Made by a program: the position numbers and the translations under genes | NCBI RefSeq assembly: GCF_000969835.1 | Contig: NZ_KQ033913.1 | Location: 1,033,011-1,097,010 of the forward strand | DNA from: Parabacteroides goldsteinii DSM 19448 = WAL 12034 | Lineage (GTDB): Bacteria; Bacteroidota; Bacteroidia; Bacteroidales; Tannerellaceae | DNA: 64,000 nucleotides | Reading direction: 5' to 3' | Notes under the pieces: model-generated | Databases searched by the model: none | What the model was told of the DNA's origin: nothing | Seen by the model: only the letters and a program-made list of their open reading frames with translations | Part shown: piece after piece, positions 42,947 to 51,116 of the stretch | Layout: each line of letters opens with the position of its first letter | Numbering within the stretch: the first letter of the stretch is position 1

Positions 42947-43990
42947 TCATCCCCAAACTGCCCCCGGTCTGTCCAGATTTTCCGAAACGTGCCGCAACTG
43001 TTCCCGCCGTTTGGCTATATTGACAAGGATATCGAGACGTATTTCTTTCTTTTTAGGATCGGTTTCCAATAACCGGTGTACGCTTTTTTGTATTTCCTGT
43101 AGGATACGGTTTTCCAAATACAGAAATAATAACCGGGTCAGATAGATATTCAGGATATTGGATGCCTCCGGATAAAGCGCCCCGAATAGTTCCTTTTCAT
43201 TGTAAACCAACTGATCGTATTCGGCATGCAATTCATTTGCGATGCTTTTTAACGCAGGCGTTAACCCCGGTTCCGGATTCCCTGTTTCCAAATGCTCCAG
43301 TATCATCCGGTTCTCCTTATTTTCAAAAAGCAAATCATCCGTTTGCAGGATACTTTTCACTAATTCCGTAAAAAGACAAGAAGAACCTTTAAACATATAA
43401 AGAGTCTCCGGAAACAACAGGCAAGCCGTCAGCAGCATTTCTTCCGATAAATGGGGTTTCGACAGAAACTTATCGATCAGGGAAACAAAAGCCTCTTTGC
43501 CCGACCGTCGGAATAAAGAATCCGGATCTTCCCCTTCCGGTAAAAAGATCGTCTGCACCTCCATCGAATACGGATTGAGCGATAAAGATATTTTGCGGGC
43601 TGCCTCCCGTCCCGGCTTGTCGCCATCCAGTAACAGACAGATCCGGTTCGTGTACTTTTTCAGCAATGCAATCTGTCCGGCTGTCAGGGCCGTTCCGCAT
43701 AATGCTACTGTATTGGAAAATCCGGCGACATGCATCGCGATCGCATCTTTATATCCTTCCACCACAAACACAAAGCCTTTCCCGGCGATTGCCTCTTTCG
43801 CCCGGTGAAGGGCATAGAGGTTTTCACTCTTTTTATATCCGTTGGCAGTGGATGTATTGATATATTTCGGTTCTTCCGGATTATTGTCCGTTAGCCTGCG
43901 GGCGGCAAAAGCTATCAACTCACCGGCTTCGTTGCGGATCGGAAAGATCACCCGGTTGCGCATCGCATACCATTCTTTCGGAACATTCAC
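42947..43990 (-). pseudogene. DnaG-like primase, Toprim part (separated from its zinc-binding domain)
   Basis: The frame is open upstream of the ATG at 43990 to about 44085 (NLQFFSSLLPYACGYTELTP, YLDFEVGQSPVNVPKEW), so this is the continuation of the primase begun at 44435. It holds the catalytic core NRVIFPIRNEAGELIAFAAR, FVVEGYKDAIAMHVAG (Toprim Glu) and ICLLLDGDKPGREAARK (DGD metal site). A palindromic insertion with a stop codon separates it from the CHC2 finger. It could still be made as a separate polypeptide from an internal start. Confidence 0.75.
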
Positions 43991-44085
43991 AGGAGATTGT
44001 CCGACCTCAAAATCAAGATAAGCAGGCGTTAACTCCGTATAACCGCAAGCGTAGGGGAGAAGGGAAGAAAAGAACTGTAAGTTTT

Positions 44086-44190
44086 TTTTAATTGAAAATT
44101 GAAAATTGCTTCGCGTCGTTATCTCTGTCGACAGGGTTCGCGTTTTTCTTATTAATTTTCAATTCTCGATTTTCAATTTTCAATTTCCCC
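44086..44190. repeat. Palindromic AT-rich element inserted in the primase gene
   Basis: Left end AATTGAAAATTGAAAATTG (44091-44109) and right end TTTTCAATTTTCAATTTCCC (about 44171-44190) are inverted copies. Inside the right end is a further AATTTTCAATTCTCG. The core of about 50 bases is unique. It adds KIENRELKINKKN... in frame to the primase and ends it with TAA. Similar AATTGAAAATT blocks occur at 38208-38230 and 48566-48592. Confidence 0.7.
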
Positions 44191-44435
44191 ACCGCCTCCA
44201 TGAAATTACAATGTTCCGTCTTCTCTATAAATTCGATCACATCTCCATGTTCTCCGCAGGCAAAACATTTAAAAGTCTGTTTTTGAGGATTCACCACCAG
44301 CGACGGATGATGATCCTCGTGGAACGGGCAAAGTCCTACATAGTTGGTCCCTTTTCGTTCCAGTTTTACCGTCTCTCCGATCACATTTTCGATAGGGTAT
44401 GAAGCTTTCAGTTGTTCTATTTCTATCTTTGTCAT
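44088..44435 (-). pseudogene. DnaG-like primase, N-terminal zinc-finger (CHC2) fragment
   Basis: A 115-residue frame. The first about 80 residues are a complete CHC2 zinc domain: EQLKASYPIENVIGETVKLE, GLCPFHEDHHPSLVV, QTFKCFACGEHGDVIEF. The last 32 residues are encoded by the palindromic element. The start overlaps the DnaB stop (ATGA at 44432-44435). The fragment alone cannot prime. Confidence 0.8.
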
Positions 44436-45796
44436 GATCTTTTCCGGATATTATAGTTCGTGATGCGGGTATAACTCTCATTATAGCGGTAACGGGCAAT
44501 CCCGGTCGATCCGTTACGCGTTTTTCTTATGTATAGTTTTCCGACCTGTTTCAGGCTCTCCCCGGTGACTTCATCCTGGGTAATCCCGTAACGTTCGGGG
44601 ATATAAACGAAATAAACACAGTCCGCCACCTGTTCGATCACGCCCGAATCACGTAAATCGTGCAAATTCGGGATATGAGCCTTATCACCGGAGTTCATAC
44701 TGTTACGGTTCATTTGCGAAAGGACAAGAACCGGGATATTGGCATCCTGTGCCATTTGCTTGAATCCCTGTATATTGTATCCGACCGTCTGATTCGCATT
44801 TTCCCACCCCTGTTTTTCCATTTTCATCACCTGTAGATAATCCACAATCGCCAGGTCGCATTGCTTTTTGCGCTTCTGTAACATCACCTGGGCACGGATA
44901 TTTTCCAGCGTGTTTGCCGGAGTATAGTCAAAATATAACGGAAGGTCCTGGAACTCACCCGCCATTTTTTCCATCTTCAACAAATCCTCCGGGTTAGCAC
45001 CTGTGATACGCAAACGGTTGGCATCTACTCCTCCGAATCCGGCAAACAGGCGGTTCATCGTTTGTAAACCGGTCATTTCCATGCTGAAGAAACAGACATG
45101 TTTTCCCGACAGGGCTACATTCATGGCAATCTGCATGGCTATGGCTGTCTTGCCGTCGCCGGGACGTCCGGCCCCAACGGTGAGTTCGCCGTTGTAAAGT
45201 CCTCCGGTCACATAGTCGAACTCTTCCAGTCCTGTTTTGATGCACATCGTATCCATTCCGTTTTCCAGACGTTCACGGTGCATATTCAATACTTCGTTGG
45301 CTGTTTTTCCGATCCGGCTGACTTGTTTGCCGACAATACAGGTTTCCCGCAGTTCCATCAATGACGATTCCGCCTTTTCGATAAGAGCCGTGTAGGAGGA
45401 ATCGAAACGGTTTGCCTTTGCTTGCAAAGTCGTGAACAAAGCACCCAGCAGGCGAAGCATATACTGCCGTTTCACTTCTTCGGTATATTGCATCAGGTTG
45501 CCGATATGGCGTATCTGCGTCATGGCAGTGTTGACGATGGCAATCCCGTTCATTTCTTTCCAGCGTTTTTCATCCAGGCAGCGCATCTCGATATCGGTGG
45601 TTACCAGATCCGCTTTTTCGCCCCGGCTGTTCAGGGAACAGATGGCTTTGTAGACAAATGCGAAAAGCGGGTCGCTGAACATTTCCGGCTTCAGAACCGG
45701 AGCAACCTGCCATATGGCAGATTCGGAAGACAAAAGTGCACAGATCACAGCCTCTTCCACCTGGCGTACAGATTCTATAGTTTCCATAAGCGTCAT
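44432..45796 (-). CDS. dnaB: Replicative DNA helicase, DnaB family
   Basis: A 454-residue protein. The N-terminal domain EEAVICALLSSESAIWQVAP is followed by the RecA-like motor: GLEEFDYVTGGLYNGELTVG, GRPGDGKTAIAMQIAMN (Walker A), CDLAIVDYLQVMK (Walker B), VLVLSQMNR (motif H3) and ARYRYNESYTRI. It unwinds DNA 5' to 3' at a fork. Linked to the primase by a 4-bp overlap and to the winged-helix gene by one base, it belongs to a phage-like replication module beside the capsule genes, probably not the main chromosomal dnaB. Confidence 0.92.
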   Translation of the reverse strand: MTLMETIESVRQVEEAVICALLSSESAIWQVAPVLKPEMFSDPLFAFVYKAICSLNSRGEKADLVTTDIEMRCLDEKRWKEMNGIAIVNTAMTQIRHIGNLMQYTEEVKRQYMLRLLGALFTTLQAKANRFDSSYTALIEKAESSLMELRETCIVGKQVSRIGKTANEVLNMHRERLENGMDTMCIKTGLEEFDYVTGGLYNGELTVGAGRPGDGKTAIAMQIAMNVALSGKHVCFFSMEMTGLQTMNRLFAGFGGVDANRLRITGANPEDLLKMEKMAGEFQDLPLYFDYTPANTLENIRAQVMLQKRKKQCDLAIVDYLQVMKMEKQGWENANQTVGYNIQGFKQMAQDANIPVLVLSQMNRNSMNSGDKAHIPNLHDLRDSGVIEQVADCVYFVYIPERYGITQDEVTGESLKQVGKLYIRKTRNGSTGIARYRYNESYTRITNYNIRKRS

Positions 45797-46320
45797 TAAT
45801 TAGGTTGATTTGTAGGATTCTGCATGCTTCGTCCGCCCATGTTTCTTTCGGCTTCCGCCATTTGGGCCGCGGCTGAACTTTTTGAGACATCGGTCTTTTT
45901 ATTTCCTCCGGTTTCCGGTTCGGTAGGTACAAAAGTAAATTCATCGTAACCGGTCAAATATATACGGCTTCCACCGATAATACGTTGAATGGATATCAGT
46001 TTAAGATATTTCATTCTCTTCAATAGGCGGCTCAATGTGCTACCACTTACATCCATCCATTTGGCTAGGGTAGATTGTTTCCCGATAAATTCTCCTCTGC
46101 GGCAGGTATAGGCTCTTTTATTTACGATACAATACCCATCCGTATGGTAACAAATGCCAAACAACAGCAGATGTAAATGAGCCATCTGGCGGTCGATAAT
46201 GTCATCACTCTGCATCCGTTTGAATATAGAGCGGGGTGTCTTGATGAATGTTTGTCCGAGGAGTTCCGTGATAGATAATTCCTTTGCAAGCGGTTCATTT
46301 TCAATCTTTTTCTTTCTCAT
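45796..46320 (-). CDS. Winged-helix protein of the replication module
   Basis: A 174-residue protein. Residues about 35-125 (DIIDRQMAHLHLLLFGICYH, YTCRRGEFIGKQSTLAKWMD, VSGSTLSRLLKRMKYLKLIS) form a winged helix-turn-helix like replication initiator or phage regulatory proteins. The tail is Ala/Asn/Gly-rich and disordered. Its place before dnaB and primase suggests origin recognition or helicase loading. The start has a usable site 230 bp after the promoter at 46547. Confidence 0.7.
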   Translation of the reverse strand: MRKKKIENEPLAKELSITELLGQTFIKTPRSIFKRMQSDDIIDRQMAHLHLLLFGICYHTDGYCIVNKRAYTCRRGEFIGKQSTLAKWMDVSGSTLSRLLKRMKYLKLISIQRIIGGSRIYLTGYDEFTFVPTEPETGGNKKTDVSKSSAAAQMAEAERNMGGRSMQNPTNQPN

Positions 46321-46636
46321 AACAATACAATTTAAAAGTGAAAAATTACTGAAAGAGAAAATGAAATTAATTGGTTATTCTTAGTTGTCTGAAAATGAAT
46401 GCTATAAGCCATGTGCTGAAATCGTTTTGTCCGAAGGTCTGCAAGACTATATAAATATAGAAAGAACTTCTTTATAAAGATATATAAGCCTCCGGCATTT
46501 TTTCAGATTACATAAAATAAAGAACTGATTTCGTTTAATCTCTCTACAAAGGTAAATATGAATATCTCCGGATTGTAGTATCAATTTAACTCGTTCTGCG
46601 TTTCTTAGAATGTTGTTTCACAGCGAGTTAATAAAT
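46321..46636. other. Gene-free leader of the replication module
   Basis: There is no gene in these 316 bases. It contains the -7 element at 46547-46554 and a long untranslated AT-rich leader. Confidence 0.6.
46547..46554 (-). promoter_or_regulatory. -7 promoter element of the replication module
   Basis: On the minus strand the sequence reads TACCTTTG, fitting TAnnTTTG; no clear -33 element is seen. Confidence 0.4.
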
Positions 46637-46928
46637 TTAATTTTTATCGGTTGATTTGACTTCTTTTTTTATTTTTGTTATAAACTCTTGTATTTCAGTG
46701 TAATAATCAGAGTACTTGTCGAATAGTATCATGTTTTTGCGAACGGTACTCGATACGTACTTAAATTTGAAAAACGGATTTATAAATTCAGCAACTTTCT
46801 TGTATGAATAACCTCCCAACAGACCGTTCTGTTTCAGTCCGGCAAAGAGTGCAATCATAAAAACTACATATTCTTCAGGAACATGTTTATCATCCTTTTT
46901 TTTTATTATTGTTAATCGGTTTACGCAT
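46637..46928 (-). pseudogene. Unrecognised small gene, frame broken at an A9 tract
   Basis: The second part (46637-46858, 73 residues from an internal ATG) reads IALFAGLKQNGLLGGYSYKK, VAEFINPFFKFKYVSSTVRK, a compact soluble protein; its frame is open upstream (DDKHVPEEYVVFM). The natural ATG at 46928 starts MRKPINNNKKK in another frame and stops at once. Removing one A from the A9 run (46896-46904) joins both to a protein of about 95 residues. The position between DUF4248 and the winged-helix gene fits a module gene. I do not recognise the family. Confidence 0.5.
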
Positions 46929-47081
46929 AATCATTTGGTATTATGCTGCAAAACAACATTCCTATGCAAACTAAACCGATCTCCTTTTCTCCAAAAAGAT
47001 ATATCTTTTGCATTCAAAAGTCCCTTATTTCATCTTCAAAACATATATCTTTCATCTCCGAAATAAGGGACTTTTCAATTT

Positions 47082-47306
47082 TCAAGGTTCTCCTAAAAAA
47101 TCGACAATCACTCCGACCTGTTTCGGTGTCAGTTTTCGTTGTCGATCGCAGAACCCGGCAGTTTTTAATGTTTTGACCAGTTTTTCGTTTCTTACCACCC
47201 AGCGATGTAACAAACGTGATGCTGAGTTCGGATGCAAATCCGGGTTGTAACAGAGTGCCAATTCCGTCCATCCGTAACTACGGATTTTAAATTTTTCTTC
47301 GTCCAT
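47082..47306 (-). CDS. DUF4248 family protein
   Basis: A 74-residue protein: FKIRSYGWTELALCYNPDLH, ASRLLHRWVVRNEKLVKTLK, LTPKQVGVIVDFLGEP. This is the whole DUF4248 pattern, a short helical family found almost only in Bacteroidales beside HU-like and replication genes. The role is unknown; a DNA-associated function is suggested by context. It is divergent from the HU-like gene at 47567. Confidence 0.88.
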   Translation of the reverse strand: MDEEKFKIRSYGWTELALCYNPDLHPNSASRLLHRWVVRNEKLVKTLKTAGFCDRQRKLTPKQVGVIVDFLGEP

Positions 47307-47463
47307 TTCCTTATGTATTAATTACCTCTAAGATAAGAAATTAAATCCATATAAAGAAATGAAATTCAATGTTTATATGCGCTATTTGTGTATTTGTCGG
47401 GACTTATTTAACCCTTCGACTCCGGTGATGACATTTCATGTCACAGCCATTTTTCCAGCACCT

Positions 47464-47471
47464 TATCTTTG
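47464..47471 (+). promoter_or_regulatory. -7 promoter element of the HU-like/glucosaminidase genes
   Basis: TATCTTTG fits TAnnTTTG, about 95 bp before the HU-like ATG. The leader then contains one arm of the TGGCATATTGGCACATTG repeat family. Confidence 0.45.
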
Positions 47472-47566
47472 TCATGTTATCGATAACCAACCAGTTAACC
47501 GTCAATAGCTTTCGGAGTATTTCCATTGGCATATTGGCACATTGTCAAATTAAAAAATTATTCCCC

Positions 47567-48010
47567 ATGGCTTTAAGTTTTCACTTAGTAAAACGTCCCG
47601 ACATGCGCAAAGACGCTGCCGAAGGTTCCAAATTATTTTATGCACAGGTCCGTTCATTGAAGAAACTCGATTTCAACAAGCTCTGTGATCTGATCGCTGT
47701 TCGAAGCACCGCTTTTATCGGTGATGTGATGCTTGTCATCGAAGGTCTCCTTTCCGTCATGGAAGAACGCCTGGAAGAAGGTGATGTGATCCAGATGGGC
47801 CGCCTGGGTAACTTCCGTATGGTTGCCGGCAGCAAGGGTATTGAGAACGAAAAGGACTTCAATGTCTCCCTCTTCAACAAGGCTCGTATCGTCTTCTCAC
47901 CGGGCACCATGCTCAATGAGATCCGCAAGAATGCCAAATATGAAAAGATGGATATCGAAACGGTCACTCCGCCTACAGGAGGTGGTTCGGACCGTCCGGA
48001 AATCGAGTGA
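47567..48010 (+). CDS. HU-like DNA-binding protein (long form), paralogue of 13482
   Basis: About 147 residues from the ATG at 47567. The HU-like core is LCDLIAVRSTAFIGDVMLVI, EEGDVIQMGRLGNFRMVAGS, LFNKARIVFSPGTML, and the tail ends GGGSDRPEIE. Length, core and last residues match the protein at 13482 and differ from ordinary 92-residue HU. Such proteins occur next to capsule loci and cell-wall hydrolases in Bacteroidales. The frame is open upstream to 47438, but that part is a repeat sequence and not protein-like. Confidence 0.87.
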   Translation: MALSFHLVKRPDMRKDAAEGSKLFYAQVRSLKKLDFNKLCDLIAVRSTAFIGDVMLVIEGLLSVMEERLEEGDVIQMGRLGNFRMVAGSKGIENEKDFNVSLFNKARIVFSPGTMLNEIRKNAKYEKMDIETVTPPTGGGSDRPEIE

Positions 48011-48011
48011 A

Positions 48012-48103
48012 ATAATTTGCCAATGTGCCAATAAGGCAATATGCCAATTCTGATAGCAACAGTTGGTATTTCGATTGACACATTGGCACATCGGCAAATT
48101 AAA
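48012..48103. repeat. Palindromic intergenic element
   Basis: AATAATTTGCCAATGTGCCAAT near 48012-48032 and ATTGGCACATCGGCAAATTA at 48084-48103 are inverted copies with one mismatch in 20. The right arm also resembles 47525-47552 before the HU-like gene, so each gene of this pair is preceded by the same arm about 15-25 bp before its ATG. Confidence 0.7.
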
Positions 48104-48115
48104 CAATTATTCACT

Positions 48116-48580
48116 ATGTTAAAACAGGAATTTATCAAACAATATCTTTTCCCCGCTCAAAAGGCGGGGGAATGTTTCGGAATCAATCCGGTCGTTATCC
48201 TTGCCCAATCCGCCATCGAAACAGGGTGGGGGGAAAGCACCCTGGCAAAGGAGTATAACAACTTCTTCGGTATCACCGCTTACGGACGTCCCAATGCTTT
48301 CTGGAAAGGCAAAAAGACTGATCTTTCTGAAAACGGTGGCCATGTTTCCCTCTGGTTCCGCACCTACGAATCGGCGGAAGACAGTTTTATGGACTTCGCC
48401 CGTCTGATCCACACTGGTTATCCGGTGGCTGCCTCGCTCAGTGCCCATCCTTCGGCCTATGCCAAAGAGATCGCATACAGTAAATACATCAGCGAAGTGA
48501 ACGGTGACAACCGTGCTGCTTATCAAAGGATGTTGGTGTCGATTTGCCGGACGATCGAAAGATTAATTATCAATTTATAA
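48116..48580 (+). CDS. Glucosaminidase domain protein (FlgJ-like peptidoglycan hydrolase)
   Basis: A 154-residue protein from the ATG at 48116. It is a single glucosaminidase domain: GINPVVILAQSAIETGWGES (catalytic Glu), YNNFFGITAYG, SLWFRTYESAEDSFMDFARL, YAKEIAYSKYIS. It cleaves the glycan strands of peptidoglycan. There is no signal peptide, as with the M15 enzyme of the sister module, so release would need a holin-like partner or lysis. Confidence 0.9.
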   Translation: MLKQEFIKQYLFPAQKAGECFGINPVVILAQSAIETGWGESTLAKEYNNFFGITAYGRPNAFWKGKKTDLSENGGHVSLWFRTYESAEDSFMDFARLIHTGYPVAASLSAHPSAYAKEIAYSKYISEVNGDNRAAYQRMLVSICRTIERLIINL

Positions 48581-48592
48581 TTTTCAATTAAC

Positions 48593-48907
48593 ATGAAGTA
48601 TCTTGAAACAATCTTTGCCTTTCTCACCAGCCTTGTCCGGATCATCTTTCCCCGCAAGCAAAAACCGGCAGCCGGTGACTGCCCTTGTCCCCATCCCTAT
48701 CCTCGTCCTCTTCCTGATGGCGGTCACCCTGTTGGCTCTCCTGATGGAGCAGACGGAAGTGACGCTGACTGCTATCGGAGCGATACTCTCGCTCTCCACC
48801 AGGGCGACTGGGGAACCAAACAACGTGTCGAACCCATAGACATTGCCGGTTACAGCCTGATGGCTGTGGGACTGATCGGGGGGCTGTACAAATTATTTAC
48901 TGCATGA
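48593..48907 (+). CDS. Small membrane protein, frame uncertain
   Basis: A 104-residue frame starting MKYLETIFAFLTSLVRIIFP and ending IDIAGYSLMAVGLIGGLYKL, with hydrophobic ends and an odd His/Asp/Pro/Gly-rich middle. In that same middle stretch another frame (48603-48839) reads VTALVPIPILVLFLMAVTLL, far more like a membrane segment. Two compensating indels could explain this. In position it matches the holin-like gene of the module at 13977. Confidence 0.45.
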   Translation: MKYLETIFAFLTSLVRIIFPRKQKPAAGDCPCPHPYPRPLPDGGHPVGSPDGADGSDADCYRSDTLALHQGDWGTKQRVEPIDIAGYSLMAVGLIGGLYKLFTA

Positions 48908-49000
48908 GTTACGAAGAAAACTACCAATCATGATCCGTCTCAACAAAGTATTTCCCAAACGAGGGATGGAAGAATGAAGAAACGGAAGTTTGATCGTGTA

Positions 49001-49044
49001 AAGTCTGTTATCTTCTCTGATATGGGGAGGGGTAACAGGCTTTT
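49001..49044. terminator. Hairpin at the end of the capsule operon
   Basis: AAGTCTGTTA (49001-49010) pairs with TAACAGGCTT (49033-49042), followed by TTTG. It lies between the small plus-strand gene and the last capsule gene and may serve both strands. Confidence 0.65.
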
Positions 49045-50264
49045 TGTGTATAAAGTTGATTTAAATCCTCTCCTGCATTATTGGCTAGATATTCAAGAAG
49101 TATCTTGCATTGATTCTTCCGCGTATATTGCTTAATCTTTTCCCAGTCACGAGGCAATACTTCCTTGTTTTTCCATATTGAATAACAGCGAAGTATCATT
49201 TTCTTTATACCATCAATATCGGCATTGTCTACTGTAAAACCAGCTTTGGTTTCATTCAGCAACTGAGCGATCACATCCTCCGGATCACAAAGAGCCAATA
49301 TAGGTTTGTTTGTAGCCAGATAATCAAACAGTTTCCCCGTATACACTCCTTTTCTCCCTGTCGGATGAATCACAACAAGCGTATCCACATCCAACGACAT
49401 CCGTATCGCTTCGGAATGAATTACGGAATCCAGCTGAAAGACATTGGAAGCAATATTTTGGGGTATATCCAACTCCGAATTATTACCAATGATTTTTATC
49501 AAACAATTCGTAGGTAACTTCCCTTCGTGTATAAGTTCTGAAAAAGCTTTAAACCAATTATTGGGATTTATCCCCCAATAAAAACGCCCAATAAACGCCA
49601 TGGTAAATTGAGGCTGAAAACAAACGTCATATACTTCTTCATAATCATACCCATTCTTGATTTCCAGGAAATGGCCATATTTGCATAAACGCTTAAAATT
49701 CTTCAGTAGAGGTTCGGAAACAGACACTACCAAATCCGAAGAGTTCACGATTTTATATTCATACGGTATAAGGCGTTTAGTAAGGTAACGTGATATTAAA
49801 ATATTCTTTGACATTTCGTCACGCATATCAGCAATCCAATAAAATTTGTATCCGTTTCTTCGCAATCGAAGTGCGATCATGTGAGGTGCTAATGGGCCAA
49901 ATGAGGTTAAAACCACATTGAAAGAATTTGTCTTATATAATGAAATGACTTTTTTATAAGCTTTGAAACGCCATATAAACCTGGAATCTGATGTTATGCG
50001 CACCAATAAAGCGATCAGTATCTGGCTCAGACTCCATCTTGAATCTTTCTTTATGTAATAATTCATAAAAGAAAGCGTAGTTAAAGGATTTGTTATATAA
50101 TGGATCTCACATCCGCTCCATAATGCAGTTTCATTCACCTTACCTTCTGTAACTACCGTAACCGAATGTCCGGCCAATTGGAAATATTTAGCGAAAGCTT
50201 CGATCCTAAACGAAGCTATTTGATTGTTCGGATAAAAAAAACTACTGATAATAAGTATTTTCAT
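49008..50264 (-). CDS. Glycosyltransferase, GT4/GT-B type
   Basis: A 418-residue protein. MKILIISSFFYPNNQIASFR and AFAKYFQLAGHSVTVVTEG form the N-terminal Rossmann fold acceptor domain. The donor half contains MAFIGRFYWGINPNNWFKAF and IHPTGRKGVYTGKLFDYLAT, where the conserved EX7E-like region sits (KLFDYLATNKPILALCD). It should add one sugar of the repeat unit. It is the last gene of the operon, 10 bp after the GT2 gene. Confidence 0.85.
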   Translation of the reverse strand: MKILIISSFFYPNNQIASFRIEAFAKYFQLAGHSVTVVTEGKVNETALWSGCEIHYITNPLTTLSFMNYYIKKDSRWSLSQILIALLVRITSDSRFIWRFKAYKKVISLYKTNSFNVVLTSFGPLAPHMIALRLRRNGYKFYWIADMRDEMSKNILISRYLTKRLIPYEYKIVNSSDLVVSVSEPLLKNFKRLCKYGHFLEIKNGYDYEEVYDVCFQPQFTMAFIGRFYWGINPNNWFKAFSELIHEGKLPTNCLIKIIGNNSELDIPQNIASNVFQLDSVIHSEAIRMSLDVDTLVVIHPTGRKGVYTGKLFDYLATNKPILALCDPEDVIAQLLNETKAGFTVDNADIDGIKKMILRCYSIWKNKEVLPRDWEKIKQYTRKNQCKILLEYLANNAGEDLNQLYTQKACYPSPYQRR

Positions 50265-50274
50265 TATCTTGTTT

Positions 50275-51102
50275 TTATAACAGTCCGTTGTTTCTTATAG
50301 TTCGTTTGTAAAGCGATGAACGCAAGCTATTAGGCAATAGTCGAACCACAAGACGAATGGATATATTCTTCATCATTGTGAAAATATTTATAAATCCAAT
50401 CTGATAGAAAAGGTATTGTAAACGCATCTCTGTTACGGCATATTTTAATCCGCCTCTCCGTCTAAACATATCTGGGGTGAAGCGGAAAAAGAGCAAACTT
50501 TCTTGAATATTATAGAATCGGGCACCATTTATCAACATCCGCATCCACAGATAATAATCTTCGAACAAAGGGAAATGTTTATATCCGCCAACCTTTAATA
50601 CAGCCGATTTTCGGAACATCACAACCGGATGGTTCACTGGGCATCTTCTTTTGGCGAATTGGATAATTTTTCCATGCCATTCTGGAACCTTTCGCACGGA
50701 AAGCACATTTGACGTATCACCTTCAAACTCATCAATCCAAGCTCCCACTACATCCACCTCTGGATGTTTCCGAAATATCGCCAACTGCTTCTCGAAACGA
50801 TCTGGTTTGGCAATGTCATCCGTATCCATTCGGGCCACAAGATCATACGAACAATGTTTTAACCCTTCATTCAAAGCCTTGCCAAGACCTTGATTAGTTG
50901 GTAAAGGGACTACTTTTAGTTCGGGATGTTGATTTTTGATTTTTTTTACAACTTCATACAATTCATCGGTTAAAGGACCATCTTCTACCAAGACAACCTC
51001 TGTAGGTGATAGCGTTTGCGTAAAGATACTCTTCAAACTTTGGCGCAAAAATAATGGATTCTCCTTATGATATAAGGAAATTAATATTGAAAATAAACAC
51101 AT
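50275..51102 (-). CDS. Glycosyltransferase family 2
   Basis: A 275-residue GT-A enzyme. FSILISLYHKENPLFLRQSL, TEVVLVEDGPLTDELYEVV, GLGKALNEGLKHCSYDLVARMD with the MDTDD metal site, and HPVVMFRKSAVLKVGGYKHF match the amylovoran AmsE-like subgroup. It transfers a nucleotide-sugar-derived residue to the lipid-linked repeat unit on the cytoplasmic face. Confidence 0.9.
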   Translation of the reverse strand: MCLFSILISLYHKENPLFLRQSLKSIFTQTLSPTEVVLVEDGPLTDELYEVVKKIKNQHPELKVVPLPTNQGLGKALNEGLKHCSYDLVARMDTDDIAKPDRFEKQLAIFRKHPEVDVVGAWIDEFEGDTSNVLSVRKVPEWHGKIIQFAKRRCPVNHPVVMFRKSAVLKVGGYKHFPLFEDYYLWMRMLINGARFYNIQESLLFFRFTPDMFRRRGGLKYAVTEMRLQYLFYQIGFINIFTMMKNISIRLVVRLLPNSLRSSLYKRTIRNNGLL

Positions 51103-51116
51103 GTAATTTTTAGATT

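Noticed and set aside
44432..45796. DnaB module as an active prophage
   Set aside because: No capsid, terminase, portal or integrase genes are near, and the primase is broken; it is a resident module beside the capsule locus.
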